DNA of 64,000 nucleotides, from assembly GCA_900078375.1 (NCBI GenBank), contig FLQS01000056.1:140850-204849 (forward strand), in the 5' to 3' direction. The translations under genes were made by a program, and so were the position numbers. Source of the stretch: an uncultured Mycobacterium sp. (lineage in GTDB: Bacteria; Actinomycetota; Actinomycetes; Mycobacteriales; Mycobacteriaceae). This document shows positions 48,995 to 57,480 of this stretch, piece after piece. Numbering within the stretch: position 1 is the first letter of the stretch; every line of letters begins with the position of its first letter. Under the pieces are notes generated by a model. That model searched no databases and had not been told where the DNA came from. It was given only the letters and a program-made list of their open reading frames with translations.

Positions 48995-49410
48995 CAGAAC
49001 TGCTCCTCTCGGGTCACGATGCGTGCCTTGATCGGCAATTTGTGGATCGCACGCGTCAGGGCTTCCCTGGCGATCTTCTCGTCGGGGTAACTCAGCTCGA
49101 ACAGCACGCGGCCGGGCTTGACGTTGGACACCCACCATTCCGGTGAGCCCTTACCCGAACCCATGCGGGTTTCCGCGGGCTTCTTGGTCAGCGGACGGTC
49201 CGGGAAGATGTTGATCCACACCTTGCCGCCACGCTTGATGTGCCGGTTGATGGCGATACGAGCGGACTCGATCTGCCGGTTGGTGACGTAGGCGTGCTCC
49301 AGTGCCTGGATGCCGTAGTCACCGAAAGTCACCGACGTGCCACCGCTGGCGATACCACGCTGCCTGGGGTGGTGTTGCTTGCGGTGCTTGACTTTACGGG
49401 GAATCAACAT
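48994..49410 (-). CDS. rplP: 50S ribosomal protein L16
   Basis: The 138-residue protein MLIPRKVKHRKQHHPRQRG has the L16 pattern with RMGSGKGSPEWWVSNVKPG near residue 81. L16 is needed for A-site tRNA binding and 50S assembly. It starts 3 bp after rpsC. Confidence 0.97.
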   Translation of the reverse strand: MLIPRKVKHRKQHHPRQRGIASGGTSVTFGDYGIQALEHAYVTNRQIESARIAINRHIKRGGKVWINIFPDRPLTKKPAETRMGSGKGSPEWWVSNVKPGRVLFELSYPDEKIAREALTRAIHKLPIKARIVTREEQF

Positions 49411-49413
49411 GAT

Positions 49414-50256
49414 TTAGCTCTCCGTGCTTTCAGCGGCGGGCTCGACAGCGGGAGCCTCCGCCGTGACGGGGACTGCCGACTCGGCGGTCTCTTCACTGGC
49501 AGCGCGGCCGGCTTCGGTGCTCGTCGCGGTGGTGCCCGACGCACCACTGCGGCGCGGGCGGGTGCCCGTGGGACGCTCGCGGCGCGGACGGTCGGCGGCG
49601 GGTGCGGCGGCGGTCAGCTCACGCTTGCCACCGACGATGTCGCCCTTGTAGATCCACACCTTTACGCCGATACGGCCGAACGTGGTCTTCGCCTCGTAAA
49701 GCCCGTAGTCGATGTCGGCGCGCAGGGTGTGCAGCGGAACCCGGCCTTCGCGGTAGAACTCCGAGCGGCTCATCTCGGCGCCGCCGAGGCGACCCGAGCA
49801 CTGCACGCGGATGCCCTTGACGTTGGGCTGGCGCATGGCCGACTGGATGGCCTTGCGCATCGCGCGGCGGAACGCCACACGGTTGCTCAACTGCTCGGCG
49901 ACACCCTGGGCGACCAGCTGCGCGACCGACTCGGGGTTCTTCACCTCGAGGATGTTCAGCTGGACCTGCTTGCCGGTCAGCTTCTCCAGGTCGGCGCGGA
50001 TGCGGTCGGCCTCGGTACCACGACGGCCGATCACGATGCCCGGACGCGCGGTGTGGATGTCAACGCGGACCCGGTCACGGGTGCGCTCGATCTCCACGTC
50101 GGCGATGCCGGCACGCTCGAGGCCGGTGGCCAGCAGCCGCCGGATCGCCACGTCTTCCTTGACGTAGTCGGCGTACTGCTTGTCGGCGTACCACCGGGAC
50201 TTCCAGTCGGTGGTGATACCGAGCCGGAAGCCGTGGGGGTTGATTTTCTGGCCCAC
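49414..50256 (-). CDS. rpsC: 30S ribosomal protein S3
   Basis: The 280-residue protein has the KH-2 domain (GIVIGRRGTEADRIRADLEK) and the C-terminal S3 domain (GIRVQCSGRLGGAEMSRSE). The last 60 residues are an Arg/Ala/Glu-rich low-complexity tail, as in other mycobacteria. S3 forms the mRNA entry channel with S4 and S5. It overlaps rplV by 1 bp. Confidence 0.97.
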   Translation of the reverse strand: MGQKINPHGFRLGITTDWKSRWYADKQYADYVKEDVAIRRLLATGLERAGIADVEIERTRDRVRVDIHTARPGIVIGRRGTEADRIRADLEKLTGKQVQLNILEVKNPESVAQLVAQGVAEQLSNRVAFRRAMRKAIQSAMRQPNVKGIRVQCSGRLGGAEMSRSEFYREGRVPLHTLRADIDYGLYEAKTTFGRIGVKVWIYKGDIVGGKRELTAAAPAADRPRRERPTGTRPRRSGASGTTATSTEAGRAASEETAESAVPVTAEAPAVEPAAESTES

Positions 50257-50765
50257 TACTCCGAGCCCTCCTTTGTCTGTTCGGCCGTCGCCTTGGCGGC
50301 GGAAGCCTTCTTGGCCGGAGCCTTCTTGGCCGGCGCGGTCGCAGCAGCCTTGCTGCCCTGCGCCCGCCGCGAGCGAGCCGCACTCGCCGAGGCCGACGCA
50401 CGCTCGCTGCGTGCCGGACGGCTCTCGACAATCACGGTGATGTGGCTGGTGCGCTTGCGGATTCGGTACGCGCGACCCTGCGCGCGCGGCCGGATGCGCT
50501 TGGCGGTGGGGCCCTCGTCGGCCATGACCGTCGCGACCACCAGGGTCGCCGGGTCAAGACCTTCGTTGTTCTGCGCGTTCGCGGCGGCCGAGGCGATCAC
50601 CTTGGCGACCGGCTCGCTGGCCTGCTGTGGTGCCCAGCGCAGGATGTCCAGAGCCTCTTCAACCGACTTGCCGCGCACCAGGTTGATCACCCGGCGTGCC
50701 TTGCTCGCCGAGATCCCCACATATTTCGCCACCGCGGTGGCGGAGGGGAATTCAGTCGTCGTCAT
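50256..50765 (-). CDS. rplV: 50S ribosomal protein L22
   Basis: The 169-residue protein has the L22 core KARRVINLVRGKSVEEALDI and the tunnel-lining loop RIRPRAQGRAYRIRKRTSHI. A tail of about 50 Ala/Lys/Pro-rich residues extends past the core and is typical of mycobacteria. It overlaps rpsS by 4 bp. Confidence 0.97.
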   Translation of the reverse strand: MTTTEFPSATAVAKYVGISASKARRVINLVRGKSVEEALDILRWAPQQASEPVAKVIASAAANAQNNEGLDPATLVVATVMADEGPTAKRIRPRAQGRAYRIRKRTSHITVIVESRPARSERASASASAARSRRAQGSKAAATAPAKKAPAKKASAAKATAEQTKEGSE

Positions 50766-51043
50766 CGCCGCTTACTCTTCCGGTCGTCCTTGATGTGACC
50801 CTTGAATGTGCGCGTCGGGGCGAACTCGCCCAGCTTGTGGCCGACCATCGACTCGGTGACGAACACCGGCACATGCTTACGACCGTCGTGGACGGCGAAG
50901 GTGTGACCGATGAAGTCCGGGATGATGGTCGAACGACGCGACCAGGTCTTGATGACCTGCTTGGTGTTCTTCTCGTTCTGGACGTCGACCTTCTTGAGCA
51001 GATGGCCGTCGACGAACGGGCCCTTCTTGAGGCTGCGTGGCAT
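50762..51043 (-). CDS. rpsS: 30S ribosomal protein S19
   Basis: The 93-residue protein MPRSLKKGPFVDGHLLKKV is a typical S19 with IPDFIGHTFAVHDGRKHVPV. It is part of the 30S head and contacts the A-site finger. It starts 12 bp after rplB. Confidence 0.97.
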   Translation of the reverse strand: MPRSLKKGPFVDGHLLKKVDVQNEKNTKQVIKTWSRRSTIIPDFIGHTFAVHDGRKHVPVFVTESMVGHKLGEFAPTRTFKGHIKDDRKSKRR

Positions 51044-51055
51044 CGCTGGCTACTC

Positions 51056-51895
51056 CTAGCGCTTATTCTTGCCGGTGCGCCGGCGTCGGACGATGAGCTT
51101 GTCGCTCGGCTTGTTGGGCTTGCGGGTGCGGCCCTCGGGCTTACCCCACGGGCTGACCGGGTGGCGACCACCGGAGGTCTTGCCCTCGCCGCCACCGTGC
51201 GGGTGGTCGACCGGGTTCATCACGACACCACGAACGGTGGGACGCTTGCCCTTCCACCGCATACGGCCGGCCTTGCCCCAGTTGATGTTGGCCTGCTCGG
51301 CGTTGCCGACCTCGCCGACGGAGGCGCGGCAGCGCACGTCGACGCGGCGGATTTCACCCGAGGGCATACGCAGGGAGGCGTAGGTGCCCTCCTTGCCCAG
51401 CAGCTGGATACTCGAGCCGGCCGAGCGGGCCAGCTTGGCGCCGCCGCCGGGACGCAGCTCGACGGCGTGGATCACGGTACCGGCCGGGATGTTGCGCAGC
51501 GGCAGGTTGTTACCAGGCTTGATGTCGGCGTTGGCGCCCGACTCCACGACGTCGCCCTGCGAAAGACCCTGCGGCGCAATGATGTAGCGCTTCTCGCCGT
51601 CCAGGTAGTGCAGCAGCGCGATGTTCGCGGTGCGGTTCGGGTCGTACTCGATGTGTGCGACCTTGGCGTTGACGCCGTCTTTGTCGTTACGCCGGAAGTC
51701 GATCACCCGGTAGGCACGCTTGTGCCCGCCGCCCTTGTGACGGGTGGTGATTCGACCGTGCGCGTTACGACCGCCGGTTCCGTGCAGCGGACGGATCAGC
51801 GACTTCTCCGGAGTCGAGCGAGTGATCTCGGAGAAATCGGAGACGCTGGCACCGCGGCGACCGGGGGTCGTCGGCTTGTACTTGCGAATTCCCAT
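51056..51895 (-). CDS. rplB: 50S ribosomal protein L2
   Basis: The 279-residue protein has L2 hallmarks: MGIRKYKPTTPGRRG at the start, HKGGGHKRAYRVIDFRR near residue 53 and the conserved GVVMNPVDHPHGGGEG with its functional His. L2 is required for subunit joining and peptidyl transfer. It lies 31 bp after rplW. Confidence 0.98.
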   Translation of the reverse strand: MGIRKYKPTTPGRRGASVSDFSEITRSTPEKSLIRPLHGTGGRNAHGRITTRHKGGGHKRAYRVIDFRRNDKDGVNAKVAHIEYDPNRTANIALLHYLDGEKRYIIAPQGLSQGDVVESGANADIKPGNNLPLRNIPAGTVIHAVELRPGGGAKLARSAGSSIQLLGKEGTYASLRMPSGEIRRVDVRCRASVGEVGNAEQANINWGKAGRMRWKGKRPTVRGVVMNPVDHPHGGGEGKTSGGRHPVSPWGKPEGRTRKPNKPSDKLIVRRRRTGKNKR

Positions 51896-51926
51896 TATCT
51901 ATTCCTGAGTTCTATTCGTTGCCGGA

Positions 51927-52229
51927 CTACGCCGGTGCTCCGAAGAGGTCGATCGGCTTGCTGCCGGGGGCCAGGGTCACGATCGCGCGCTTGGTGCTCT
52001 TGCGCTGTCCGTAGCCGGCGCGGGTGCGCTTGCGCTTGCCCTGCCGGTTCAGCGTGTTCACCGAGTCGACCTTCACCTTGAAGATCTTCTCGATGGCGAT
52101 CTTGATCTGCGTCTTGTTCGAGCCGGGTGCGACCACGAACGTGTAGACGTTGTCCTCGATCAGTCCATAGGACTTCTCGGAGATGACCGGGGCCAGGATG
52201 ATGTCGCGGGGATCAGTGATGGTCGCCAT
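51927..52229 (-). CDS. rplW: 50S ribosomal protein L23
   Basis: The 100-residue protein has IILAPVISEKSYGLIEDN and KVDSVNTLNRQGKRKR, the L23 pattern. It is the docking site for trigger factor at the tunnel exit. It overlaps rplD by 1 bp. Confidence 0.97.
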   Translation of the reverse strand: MATITDPRDIILAPVISEKSYGLIEDNVYTFVVAPGSNKTQIKIAIEKIFKVKVDSVNTLNRQGKRKRTRAGYGQRKSTKRAIVTLAPGSKPIDLFGAPA

Positions 52230-52882
52230 CAGGCCGAAACCTCCTCGTCCTGTTTGGTGTTCGAGCTGATGTAGGCATCCAGCGCTTCCACGCTGAACAC
52301 CACGTCGTCGGCGTTGAGCACGTCGTAGGTGTTGAGCTGATCCGGCGAGATCACGTGCACACCGGGAAGGTTGCGCACGCTCTTCGCGCCGACCTCGTCG
52401 CTGCGGCCGATCACGACGAGCACCTTGCGGCGGTCGGTCAGCGCGCCCAGGAACGCCTTGGCGCTCTTGGTCGACGGGGTCTGGCCACTCAGCAGCTCGG
52501 TCACCGCGTGGATCCGCTCGTTGCGAGCCCGGTCCGACAGCGCACCGCGCAGGGCGGCACGGATCATCTTCTTGGGCGTGCGTTCGCTGTAGTCACGCGG
52601 CTGCGGGCCGTGGACGACGCCACCACCGGTGAACTGCGGAGCGCGGGTCGAACCCTGGCGAGCGCGACCGGTGCCCTTCTGGCGGTACGGCTTCTTGCCG
52701 CCGCCGGAGACCTGAGCGCGAGTCTTGGTGGCGTGCGTGCCCTGCCGTTTGGCGGCCAGCTGCGCGGTCACCACCTGGTGCATCAACGCGATGTTGGGTT
52801 CCACGTCGAACAGTTCGGCAGGCAACTCGACGCTGCCGTCCTTCTTGCCGTCCGGAGTGCGAACGTCAATCTTGAGAGTCAC
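52229..52882 (-). CDS. rplD: 50S ribosomal protein L4
   Basis: The 217-residue protein has the extended tunnel loop GTHATKTRAQVSGGGKKPYR and RQGSTRAPQFTGGGVVHGP, both standard for L4. In E. coli L4 also represses the S10 operon. It overlaps rplC by 4 bp. Confidence 0.97.
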   Translation of the reverse strand: MTLKIDVRTPDGKKDGSVELPAELFDVEPNIALMHQVVTAQLAAKRQGTHATKTRAQVSGGGKKPYRQKGTGRARQGSTRAPQFTGGGVVHGPQPRDYSERTPKKMIRAALRGALSDRARNERIHAVTELLSGQTPSTKSAKAFLGALTDRRKVLVVIGRSDEVGAKSVRNLPGVHVISPDQLNTYDVLNADDVVFSVEALDAYISSNTKQDEEVSA

Positions 52883-53532
52883 TTCTCACCTCGTTTGACT
52901 GCCGTGCGAACCACCACGAGCCCGCCGTTGCGCCCGGGAACCGCGCCCTTGATCAACAGCACGCCGTTCTCGGCATCAACCTTGTGCACCACCAGGTTCT
53001 GCGTGGTGACGCGGTCGCTACCCATCCGACCTGACATCCGGGTGCCCTTGAAGACACGGCCCGGGGTGGCGCAGCCACCGATCGAACCCGGCCGGCGGTG
53101 CACTGCCTGGGCACCGTGGCTGGCGCCCTGGCCCTTGAAGCCGTGTCGCTTCATCGTGCCGGCGAAGCCCTTGCCCTTGGAGGTGCCGGTGACGTCGACG
53201 TAGGCGCCGTCGGCGAAGATCTCCGCCGTCAGCTCCTGGCCGACCTCGTACTCGGCGGCCGCGGCCTCGTCGTCCAGACGCAGCTCGGCCAGATGCCGGC
53301 GCGGGTTGATCCCGGCGGCGGCGTACTGACCGGTGACTGGCTTGTTCACCTTGCGGGGGCTGATCTCGCCGTAGGCCAACTGCACGGCGCTGTAACCGTC
53401 ACGCTCGGGCGTGCGGATGCGGGTCACCACATTGGGTCCGGCCTTGACGACCGTGACAGGGACGACGCGGTTGTTCTCGTCGAACACCTGTGTCATGCCC
53501 AGCTTGGTGCCCAAAATGCCTTTTCTAGCCAT
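52879..53532 (-). CDS. rplC: 50S ribosomal protein L3
   Basis: The 217-residue protein MARKGILGTKLGMTQVFDE contains the L3 central loop FAGTMKRHGFKGQGASHG near the peptidyl-transferase centre. L3 is an early 50S assembly protein. It starts 14 bp after rpsJ. Confidence 0.97.
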   Translation of the reverse strand: MARKGILGTKLGMTQVFDENNRVVPVTVVKAGPNVVTRIRTPERDGYSAVQLAYGEISPRKVNKPVTGQYAAAGINPRRHLAELRLDDEAAAAEYEVGQELTAEIFADGAYVDVTGTSKGKGFAGTMKRHGFKGQGASHGAQAVHRRPGSIGGCATPGRVFKGTRMSGRMGSDRVTTQNLVVHKVDAENGVLLIKGAVPGRNGGLVVVRTAVKRGEK

Positions 53533-53546
53533 TTCTTTCGGGTCTC

Positions 53547-53852
53547 CTACTGGATGTTGACATCGACGCTCGCCGGAAGATCGATGCGCATGAGCGCGTC
53601 AACGGTCTTCGGCGTCGGGTCGAGGATGTCGATGAGTCGCTTGTGCGTGCGCATCTCGAAGTGCTCCCGCGAGTCCTTGTACTTATGCGGGGAGCGGATG
53701 ACGCAGTACACGTTTCTTTCCGTCGGCAGCGGCACTGGACCAACCACGCTCGCGCCGGTACGGGTGACCGTCTCCACGATCTTGCGCGCCGAGGCATCAA
53801 TGGCCTCGTGGTCGTAGGCCTTGAGCCTGATGCGGATCTTTTGTCCCGCCAC
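53547..53852 (-). CDS. rpsJ: 30S ribosomal protein S10
   Basis: The 101-residue protein MAGQKIRIRLKAYDHEAID is a typical S10/NusE, with PLPTERNVYCVIRSPHKYKD. Besides its ribosomal role it acts in transcription antitermination through NusB. It is the first gene of the S10 operon. The longer, different-frame open region over the same bases is a shadow. Confidence 0.98.
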   Translation of the reverse strand: MAGQKIRIRLKAYDHEAIDASARKIVETVTRTGASVVGPVPLPTERNVYCVIRSPHKYKDSREHFEMRTHKRLIDILDPTPKTVDALMRIDLPASVDVNIQ

Positions 53853-54129
53853 GCTTCTCCTACCTTCATTCCTGCTCGGTCCCGTAACGGGACACGGTGG
53901 TCATGCGCTCTCGCCCGAAGGCGTCGCGCTGGTTGTTGCCGCCGCTCTTTACCTGTCCTGGTGCTCCGGCCCCCGCGGTCGGGTGTGTCGCCCTAACGCA
54001 GCCCCGCAGGCGCGGTGAAAACCGTCGCGCTCCGAGTTTGGGACCGGACGCGCCCGTTTGGGCGCCGGTCGTATACCTTGGGCGGCACCGCTCCCAGTGG
54101 GGGCGAACCCGGCTCAAGGCAACCCGAAC

Positions 54130-54158
54130 AGTATGCCTCAGATGTGAGCCTTATCCAA
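54130..54158 (-). promoter_or_regulatory. candidate promoter of the S10 operon
   Basis: TTGGAT, 17 nt, CATACT on the minus strand is a SigA-type promoter 278 bp upstream of rpsJ. The -10 is followed by GTTC and GGGTTGCC, matching the arrangement at the candidate spc promoter. Confidence 0.55.
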
Positions 54159-54532
54159 ATCCCTGCACTGCCTGGTAGTGGGTCAGTTTGAACGTGTCGC
54201 GCGCCACCCCTAGACGCCAAGATCGTGGCGGCGTATGCGCCGGTTCTTCCCTAGTTTACGTCGGACTGCGACGGGTTCCTTAACGGCGCGGCCAGCTCCG
54301 CGCCGCTTGTGTGGTTTGCACATTGCACAGCCGCGCCATGAGCGCGAGGGGTGATGATTGGGCATGGACCGGCCTGACCGGGACTCCGCTTGAGGGCGAA
54401 GTTGAAGACGTTACCACCAATGCCTTACAGTTGAGTCCGCTGCGCTCAACCCCGCGGAATCTCGGCAGGCACGGCTGGGACGGCACGTCTGGTTAGGTCG
54501 CGGTGTGGCGAGGTTCGGCAGGCTTGGTTTGG

Positions 54533-54576
54533 ATACGACAAAGGGGCTGCCCGTCAAGGCTGCCCCTTTGTCGTAT
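54533..54576. terminator. 19-bp hairpin, terminator-like
   Basis: ATACGACAAAGGGGCTGCC (54533-54551) pairs with 54558-54576 with one mismatch around a 6-nt loop. No gene ends within 400 bp on either strand, so an unannotated transcript or a bidirectional insulator is possible. Confidence 0.6.
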
Positions 54577-54602
54577 TCCGAAGCCCGGTGGGCTTCAGCT
54601 GC

Positions 54603-54653
54603 GTCGCCCTAACGGGCGACTGGCCTCACCATAATGCCTGGTGAGGCCAGTCG
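54603..54653. terminator. overlapping hairpin pair followed by T-rich tract
   Basis: CGACTGGCCTCACCA (54617-54631) pairs perfectly with 54639-54653 and is followed by TTTCAGGTTTTG. A second hairpin, GTCGCCC-taac-GGGCGAC (54603-54620), shares four bases with the left arm, so the two cannot both form fully. The T-rich side favours plus-strand termination. Confidence 0.6.
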
Positions 54654-54824
54654 TTTCAGGTTTTGTTGCGCAGACTACTCTTCTTCATCCTCGCGCATGG
54701 AGACGAACATGACAGCTCACCATCCTTCCAAGAGCTAGAACCTCGGATCGCCCCAGTCTATTCCTGCCGTACGGCAACGAGATAGGGGCGCGCCTGAGTG
54801 CCACCCTAGAGTAGCTTTGGCCCC

Positions 54825-55430
54825 ATGTCGAACGGGTGGACACAGAGCATTTGGGCGGTTATTGGTTTTGGCGTGCTCTCTAGTTCCGTTGCTTCCGTCG
54901 TTTTTTGGTATCTACTCTTCCGGCTCAAACCAAAGTTGGAGATATCGCCACAGATCGCACGTGCCGAGGGCAAGAATGGCCAACCCGTATACAGAATCAA
55001 AGTTGTTAACAAACGGCGACGTTCGGCCTTCGATATCACGCCATTCGTGTACCTCGACGAGATTAAAAAGACGGTGGAGGGGGAGAACAAGAAGAACCAC
55101 TTCCTCGAACGGCTCACCGTGAACGGCTCAAGCAGCTTCTTCCTGCACAAGTACTCCAAACGGGACGACGACGCCAGGTATGCGCGCAAACTGTTGATTT
55201 TGTCGGACATAGACGGCATGTGGGATACCGAGCAGAAATACTCGGTGGTCATCAGGATCTTTGCCAAGGATGGCGTCTCGGGAGCGATCTGGCAAGACGA
55301 GAAAAGATACGGTGTTTGGGACTGCATCGTAGATGGCGAGTTCGAATGGGGAAGGTCGCTCAAAATCAAGCCCCCGAAAAAGATCGGCCCCGCGGAAACC
55401 AAAAGTGAAGGCGCGGAGAGCGCCACCTAA
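54825..55430 (+). CDS. hypothetical membrane-anchored protein
   Basis: The 201-residue protein has one N-terminal membrane helix (residues about 8-31, SIWAVIGFGVLSSSVASVVF). A soluble beta-rich domain follows (KLEISPQIARAEGKNGQPVY, VVIRIFAKDGVSGAIWQDE) with a Lys/Pro-rich tail. I recognise no family. GC content and codon use (many AAG/AAA, AAC/AAT codons) are lower than in flanking ribosomal genes, which suggests recent acquisition. A weak purine stretch precedes the ATG at 54825. The closest neighbours are a transposase and another unknown gene. Confidence 0.7.
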   Translation: MSNGWTQSIWAVIGFGVLSSSVASVVFWYLLFRLKPKLEISPQIARAEGKNGQPVYRIKVVNKRRRSAFDITPFVYLDEIKKTVEGENKKNHFLERLTVNGSSSFFLHKYSKRDDDARYARKLLILSDIDGMWDTEQKYSVVIRIFAKDGVSGAIWQDEKRYGVWDCIVDGEFEWGRSLKIKPPKKIGPAETKSEGAESAT

Positions 55431-55489
55431 GTCTGGAGCCTTTTGGGCGCCATCACTGGGCGTAACTGAGGGCCCATGCGGTCCCGCGC

Positions 55490-56345
55490 TCAGTCAAGCA
55501 GAGCCGCGATGTCCCGGTGGGTCCAGACGCGGTTCTCCAGCCCTGCGGCCATCGCGGGAGTGGTCTTACGCCCATCGTTGGCTTGGGTGAGCGTCTGGTG
55601 TGGACGGGCGTAGTTGTAGTTCATGTAGTGCAGTGACACCGCGTGAGCCAGGTTCTCTACTTTCCTGGAGAAGCCGTTGGTCAGGCGGGTGAAGCGGCGC
55701 ATCCCCATTCGCATGGTGAGGTTCTGGCGCTCGACGTAGGACGTGGACACCTTGCGGCTGTCGGGGAAGCCGTTGATGTTCCGAATCTCAATCCCGGTGC
55801 AGACGGCGGGGCTGTAGCGGCGTTCGTTCTCGATGCCACCGGGCGCGTCGTAGATCTTGTACAGCATCGCGTAGTCGATGTCCCCGGCGAACGCATCCTC
55901 CACAGCGTTGATGTAGAGCTTGAGTCCATCAGTGGTGAGCTGGACCCGGTTCTCCAGCCGAGAAGCCAAGTCGCGGATGAACACGTGGGCATCGGCTGCG
56001 GTGCGCTCACCCACCAGCCATGAGGGAACCAAACTTGGTGTCGGCACAGATGGCCGTCCACGTCCACACATCGCCGTAGCCGTACTCGCCCCGGTGCTCC
56101 GAGGGCACGTTTTTCTGCTTCGCGTAGCAGAACGACCAGATTTCGTCGCACTGAATTGTCTTGCAGGGCAAGTCATAAAAGGCTGCGTTCTGGTATCCGG
56201 AGCACGCGCCGCCCAACTCGATCAGCAGCTTGGTGATGGTGTTCTTCGCGGCCCCGGTCACGCGGACGGTGGCGCGGATGCTCATCCCCTCGCACAAGCA
56301 GCTCACGATCTGTGCCCGCTTGTCGGTGGATAACCGGTTGACCAT
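55490..56345 (-). pseudogene. IS1-family-like transposase with frameshift
   Basis: Two overlapping frames together encode one transposase of about 284 residues. The first (from ATG 56345, MVNRLSTDKRAQIVSCL) contains the helix-turn-helix SIRATVRVTGAAKNTITKLL and the first acidic residue in QCDEIWSFCYAKQKNVP. The second contains QLTTDGLKLY, TSYVERQNLTMRMG and PHQTL, giving the D-D-E set. The frame changes at TTTGG near 56.02 kb; removing one T restores ADTK-(L)-VPSWLVGERT. This may be inactivation or +1 frameshifting. I found no clear terminal inverted repeats, so element limits are not given. Confidence 0.75.
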
Positions 56346-56420
56346 ACTGACTATTATGCTTGAGCGGTCATGCATAGTCAACGGAGTTTGTGTAGATTTT
56401 CAACAGGCCCCCGCGCTAGT

Positions 56421-56436
56421 CAACAAAATTTTGTTG
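56421..56436. promoter_or_regulatory. perfect 16-bp AT-rich palindrome
   Basis: CAACAAAATTTTGTTG is a perfect palindrome 21 bp before the start codon of the coiled-coil/winged-helix gene. Its position over the expected promoter suggests an autoregulatory operator. Confidence 0.5.
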
Positions 56437-56457
56437 AGATGGTGGTACCGTGGCCCC

Positions 56458-56949
56458 ATGACTGTTAACGGCGTCGACACCAGCGTGGTTGAGGCGGTGG
56501 ATCGCCTCAACAGAGATATTGCAGAGGCGGAGGAGCGCGTAGCCCAACTGCGGGCGATGCGCGACAGCATTCAACCGTTCATCGAGCAGTACATGGGCGT
56601 ATCAACAAAGACCCCCATAATCGCCGGAGTCTTTGTGACGGACCCTGACGACGACCACCAAGAATCGTCGTCTATCACGGATGAAGCATTCGGGGTGTTC
56701 CGCGACTACCCGGACGAAGTCTTTGACTTGGATAACGTCGTTAAAGTGTTGCGCAGCAGAGGATCTGACTCCGGTCCGGTCCAAATCCGAAACGCCATCA
56801 ACTACATGGTCCGGATTGGGAGGGTCCATCGCGGACCGCGCCGAGGCACCTACACACTGCTGCCCCACTCATCAACCGCGACCGATCCAGAACCCAAGCT
56901 CGATGAGCCATTCGATTACCGCTCAGAAAGGGAAGAGGATTTGCCGTAG
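56458..56949 (+). CDS. hypothetical coiled-coil/winged-helix protein
   Basis: The 163-residue protein has an N-terminal coiled coil at residues about 8-40 (VEAVDRLNRDIAEAEERVAQ), a polar linker, and a domain at residues about 75-140. That domain looks like a winged helix: DEVFDLDNVVKVLRSRG, IRNAINYMVRIGRVHRGPRR, then GTYTLLP as the wing. The tail is acidic. DNA binding is inferred, not proven. The ATG at 56458 is chosen; upstream frame sequence lies over the palindrome and the transposase gene. It is divergent from the transposase gene. Confidence 0.7.
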   Translation: MTVNGVDTSVVEAVDRLNRDIAEAEERVAQLRAMRDSIQPFIEQYMGVSTKTPIIAGVFVTDPDDDHQESSSITDEAFGVFRDYPDEVFDLDNVVKVLRSRGSDSGPVQIRNAINYMVRIGRVHRGPRRGTYTLLPHSSTATDPEPKLDEPFDYRSEREEDLP

Positions 56950-57044
56950 GGGACAACTGGGGTCCACTCCCAGGGAAACGCAGGCCTCCACAACCTGCGC
57001 CCCCACGGAAGTCGAGAGGATGACTTAAGCATCCAATCGGCGGT

Positions 57045-57086
57045 GGCCGGTGACGTTACGTCTTCGCAGGGCGGGCGTCACCGGCC
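57045..57086. terminator. hairpin after winged-helix gene
   Basis: GGCCGGTGACG pairs perfectly with CGTCACCGGCC (11 bp, 20-nt loop) about 95 bp past the stop, followed by CACTTACTCTTT. Confidence 0.5.
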
Positions 57087-57155
57087 CACTTACTCTTTAG
57101 ATGTTTACGCTGATCGCAATGATTCCATTATACGACACGCCGTGACCTGCGGGTA

Positions 57156-57422
57156 TTACCCCCTGGCGGCGTTGTTGGACCGTTGCCAACGAGCCTCAGC
57201 GGCTCGCTTCGCTATCGCGCTGCGTTCCTCGGCGGTCAGCTTCTCCGCCCTCGCCTTGCCGCCCCTTAGGCCACCCTTGCGGCCCAGCGCCACGGCGGCG
57301 GGATCTTTACCATTGATCGGCTCAGGGGCCGGCGCTTCGTCATCGTCGGCGGTGGCTTCTCGCACAATCCGAGCCGCCAGTGAGTTCAGGTCGGCTGAGT
57401 GCTTCCTTGACCAGTCAGGCAT
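57156..57422 (-). CDS. small basic Gly/Ala/Lys-rich hypothetical protein
   Basis: The 88-residue protein begins MPDWSRKHSADLNSLAARIV and has a central VALGRKGGLRGGKARAEKL segment, ending ERSAIAKRAAEARWQR. The KGGxxGGKARA-x-x-L-(T/S)-x-E-E-R-x-x-I-A pattern occurs in many short unannotated proteins of actinobacteria and mobile elements. Nucleic-acid binding is likely from charge alone. GGGAGGA stands 7 nt before the ATG at 57422, better than the GTG at 57443. Confidence 0.65.
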   Translation of the reverse strand: MPDWSRKHSADLNSLAARIVREATADDDEAPAPEPINGKDPAAVALGRKGGLRGGKARAEKLTAEERSAIAKRAAEARWQRSNNAARG

Positions 57423-57480
57423 ACGTCCATCCTCCCACGGCACACCGGTTACGCGCCCCTGCCTGATGATTCCTCAGGCG

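Larger units (their letters stand above)
53853..54824. other. leader of the S10 operon plus gene-free hairpin region
   Basis: No gene is supported in this 970-bp stretch. The right-to-left half carries the candidate S10 promoter and a 280-bp untranslated leader. The leader contains a hairpin at 54042-54070 (GACCGG/CCGGTC enclosing CGCCC/GGGCG). The half towards 54.8 kb holds two very strong hairpins and the start of the adjacent island gene. Confidence 0.5.
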
